A stretch of 16,374 nt of DNA from SG8-41 sp035259205 (GTDB lineage: Bacteria > Pseudomonadota > Gammaproteobacteria > Burkholderiales > SG8-41). The DNA lies in the NCBI GenBank assembly GCA_035259205.1, contig DATFWO010000242.1, forward strand, positions 1 to 16,374, written 5' to 3'. Positions 15,085 through 16,374 of this stretch are shown piece after piece (the stretch's first letter is position 1; each line of letters starts with the position of its first letter). A program made the position numbers and the translations under genes. The notes below the pieces were generated by a model, which was not told the origin of the DNA, ran no database searches, and was given only the letters and a program-made list of their open reading frames with translations.

Positions 15085-15090
15085 CCCTCC
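15083..15090 (-). promoter_or_regulatory. Strong but mis-spaced ribosome binding site ahead of the aminotransferase
   Basis: Read on the minus strand this is GGAGGGAG. It is 14 bases before the aminotransferase ATG at 15068, which is too far for efficient use, but ideally spaced for an ATG at 15075 in another frame that would encode a 64-residue peptide ending at 14881. Either the spacing is tolerated, or the out-of-frame ATG acts as a decoy or leader that lowers translation. Confidence 0.45.
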
Positions 15091-15114
15091 ACGTTACATG
15101 GTGATGACGACGAC

Positions 15115-15987
15115 ATGACAAAAACGCTGCGGGCGATTTTCGATCTGGTCTTCGGCCAGGAGGATCTCAACTTCCTCCTCACCAACCGCATTCCGCGCCG
15201 GCTCGCCACGCACGTGGCGGGCTGGTTCAGCCGGATCGAGCAGCCGCTGGTACGGGACCTGTCGATCGGCCTGTGGCGCACCTTCGCCGATCTCGAACTG
15301 CACGAGGCGAAGCGCGCCCGCTTTCGCAGCCTGCACGACTGCTTCATCCGCGAGCTGCGCGACGGGGCACGACACATCAACGCCGACCCCGCCATCCTCG
15401 TGAGCCCCTGCGACGCAATCGTCGGCGCCGCCGGGGCGATCGAGGGGACACGCGTCTGGCAGGCTAAGGGCTTCCCATACACGCTCGCCGAATTGCTAGG
15501 CGGGACCGGGGTGGCCGAAACGTATCGGGACGGCTGCTACGCAACGTTGCGGATCACTGCGAGCATGTATCACCGCTTTCACGCACCGCACGATTGCCGC
15601 CTGGAGAAGGTGACCTACTTTTCCGGCGACACGTGGAACGTGAATCCCATCGCGCTCGAGCGCATCGAGCGGCTCTTCTGCAAGAACGAGCGGGCAGCGA
15701 TTGAGATGCGCCTCGAGCCGGGGGAACACGCTGTCACGCTGGTAGCCGTAGCCGCAGTGCTCGTTGCGAGCATCCGGTTGAGCTTCGTCGACGCGAAACT
15801 GCACCTTCGTTACCGCGGCCCGAACGTCATTCACTGTCACCGTCGTGTTCGAAAGGGGGCGGAAATGGGGTGGTTCGAGCACGGCTCTACGATCCTCGTA
15901 TTCGCGCCGCGCGGATTCACGTTGCACGAGCGCGTAGTGCAGGGAGCAAGGGTGCGCATGGGTGAGCCGCTGATGCGGAGGCCGTAG
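15115..15987 (+). CDS. psd: Phosphatidylserine decarboxylase-family protein
   Basis: A 290-residue pyruvoyl-dependent decarboxylase; the E. coli enzyme is about 320 residues. Family members self-cleave between Gly and Ser to form a pyruvoyl group and convert phosphatidylserine to phosphatidylethanolamine at the inner membrane. The cleavage motif is HGST (256-259, usually LGST) within AEMGWFEHGSTILVFAP, so Ser258 would become the pyruvoyl. Asp100 (SPCDAIVG) and His156 (YHRFHAPHDC) match the Asp and His needed for self-cleavage, and the SLHDCFIRELRDGAR segment (72-86) is the usual N-terminal signature. GGTGAT at 15100-15105 is 9 bases before the ATG and pairs partly with the 16S tail. The gene faces away from an aminotransferase, not next to pssA, so it may be an accessory copy that acts on a different aminoacyl phospholipid. 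Confidence 0.9.
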   Translation: MTKTLRAIFDLVFGQEDLNFLLTNRIPRRLATHVAGWFSRIEQPLVRDLSIGLWRTFADLELHEAKRARFRSLHDCFIRELRDGARHINADPAILVSPCDAIVGAAGAIEGTRVWQAKGFPYTLAELLGGTGVAETYRDGCYATLRITASMYHRFHAPHDCRLEKVTYFSGDTWNVNPIALERIERLFCKNERAAIEMRLEPGEHAVTLVAVAAVLVASIRLSFVDAKLHLRYRGPNVIHCHRRVRKGAEMGWFEHGSTILVFAPRGFTLHERVVQGARVRMGEPLMRRP

Positions 15988-16096
15988 ATGTTCGACAGGG
16001 GACGCGCCGGGCGATCGAAGGCTGTCTCAATCCTTTCATGTTTCATACATATGCCGGTCAATCTTCAAGTGTAGTCTGAGCTCCGTCTATTCCTTT

Positions 16097-16104
16097 AGGG
16101 AGGG
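16097..16104 (+). promoter_or_regulatory. Ribosome binding site of the UDP-glucose dehydrogenase gene
   Basis: AGGGAGGG precedes the ATG at 16108. Its AGGGAG part ends 5 bases upstream, which fixes the start. Confidence 0.7.
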
Positions 16105-16107
16105 TTA

Positions 16108-16374
16108 ATGCGCGTTTCCGTTATCGGCGCCGGCTATGTCGGACTGGTTACCGGGGCTTGCCTGGCCGAGCTGGGCAACCGGGTGGTATGCGTGGACACG
16201 AACCGGGAAAAGATTGCGGCGCTCAAAGACGGCCGCGTTCCGATCCACGAACCCGGACTCGAGGAACTGGTCCAGCGCAATCTTCGAGGCGGCCGCCTGA
16301 ACTTTACTGCGGACCCCGCCGAATCGGTCGCGCACGGCCTGATACAGCTGATTGCGGTCGGCACGCCACCCGAT
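16108..16374 (+). CDS. ugd: UDP-glucose 6-dehydrogenase, 3'-truncated by the window edge
   Basis: The first 89 residues of a UDP-glucose/GDP-mannose dehydrogenase-family protein, which oxidises UDP-glucose to UDP-glucuronate with NAD+ in the cytoplasm for capsule, exopolysaccharide or lipid A modification. The N-terminus begins with the Rossmann motif GAGYVGLVTG (residues 7-16), then VVCVDTNREKI with the acidic residue at the end of strand 2, the IHEPGLEELV motif (47-56), and the VGTPPD start of the next conserved segment at the edge. It begins 120 bases after the decarboxylase gene on the same strand. That gap shows no clear terminator or promoter. The UDP-glucose dehydrogenase identity is strong from the N-terminus, although GDP-mannose dehydrogenases share much of it. 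Confidence 0.92.
   Translation, partial: MRVSVIGAGYVGLVTGACLAELGNRVVCVDTNREKIAALKDGRVPIHEPGLEELVQRNLRGGRLNFTADPAESVAHGLIQLIAVGTPPD

Noticed and set aside
13431..15104. A 557-codon open frame on the plus strand opposite the aminotransferase
   Set aside because: The minus-strand frame has full PLP-enzyme motifs. The plus frame has Arg- and His-rich sequence without motifs.
15069..15482. Upstream extension of the aminotransferase frame by 138 codons
   Set aside because: It is antisense to the decarboxylase coding sequence, and its residues are Ser/Arg-rich with no domain. The ATG at 15068 begins a sensible N-terminus.

Overview
The window is dense, GC-rich bacterial chromosome with no tRNA, rRNA, CRISPR, insertion sequence or phage gene that I could see. 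The proteins (an IorB-type molybdenum hydroxylase, a PsiE-type protein, a PilZ-like protein, a betaproteobacterial-looking UDP-glucose dehydrogenase) suggest a Pseudomonadota member, most likely a betaproteobacterium. That assignment rests on the general look of the proteins, not on a search.

Region 1 (1-7612) is a run of eight co-directional genes with short gaps and one ATGA overlap: the C-terminal part of a molybdenum hydroxylase large subunit, an exported alpha/beta hydrolase, a VOC/glyoxalase-fold protein, an atypical SDR, a thiolase, an isochorismatase-like cysteine hydrolase, a crotonase-fold protein with a signal peptide, and an exported thioredoxin-like protein whose CxxC is CxxW. 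It looks like a catabolic or detoxification operon. The substrate cannot be read from the sequence. The mixture of CoA-type enzymes with several exported proteins is its odd point.

Region 2 (7696-11171) holds, on the same strand, a zinc-type metallo-beta-lactamase-fold hydrolase of the NAPE-PLD/UlaG-like type, an MFS exporter with a soluble C-terminal domain, and a PsiE-family membrane protein.

Region 3 (11242-12648) holds a small PilZ-like protein on the minus strand and, divergently, a seven-helix membrane protein of no recognised family that appears to start at TTG.

Region 4 (12813-15987) is a possible lipid locus. It has a histidine-rich membrane protein resembling the Mpo1/DUF962 family, a convergent class-III aminotransferase with an N-terminal hydrophobic segment (the two stop codons abut), and a divergent phosphatidylserine decarboxylase-family protein. 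The window ends inside a UDP-glucose 6-dehydrogenase gene (16108-), so an envelope polysaccharide locus may follow.

No intergenic gap exceeds about 220 bases. The longest (11599-11817) holds no gene I can support. The best candidates for something under-described are the aminotransferase/decarboxylase/His-rich membrane protein neighbourhood and the signal-peptide-bearing crotonase.
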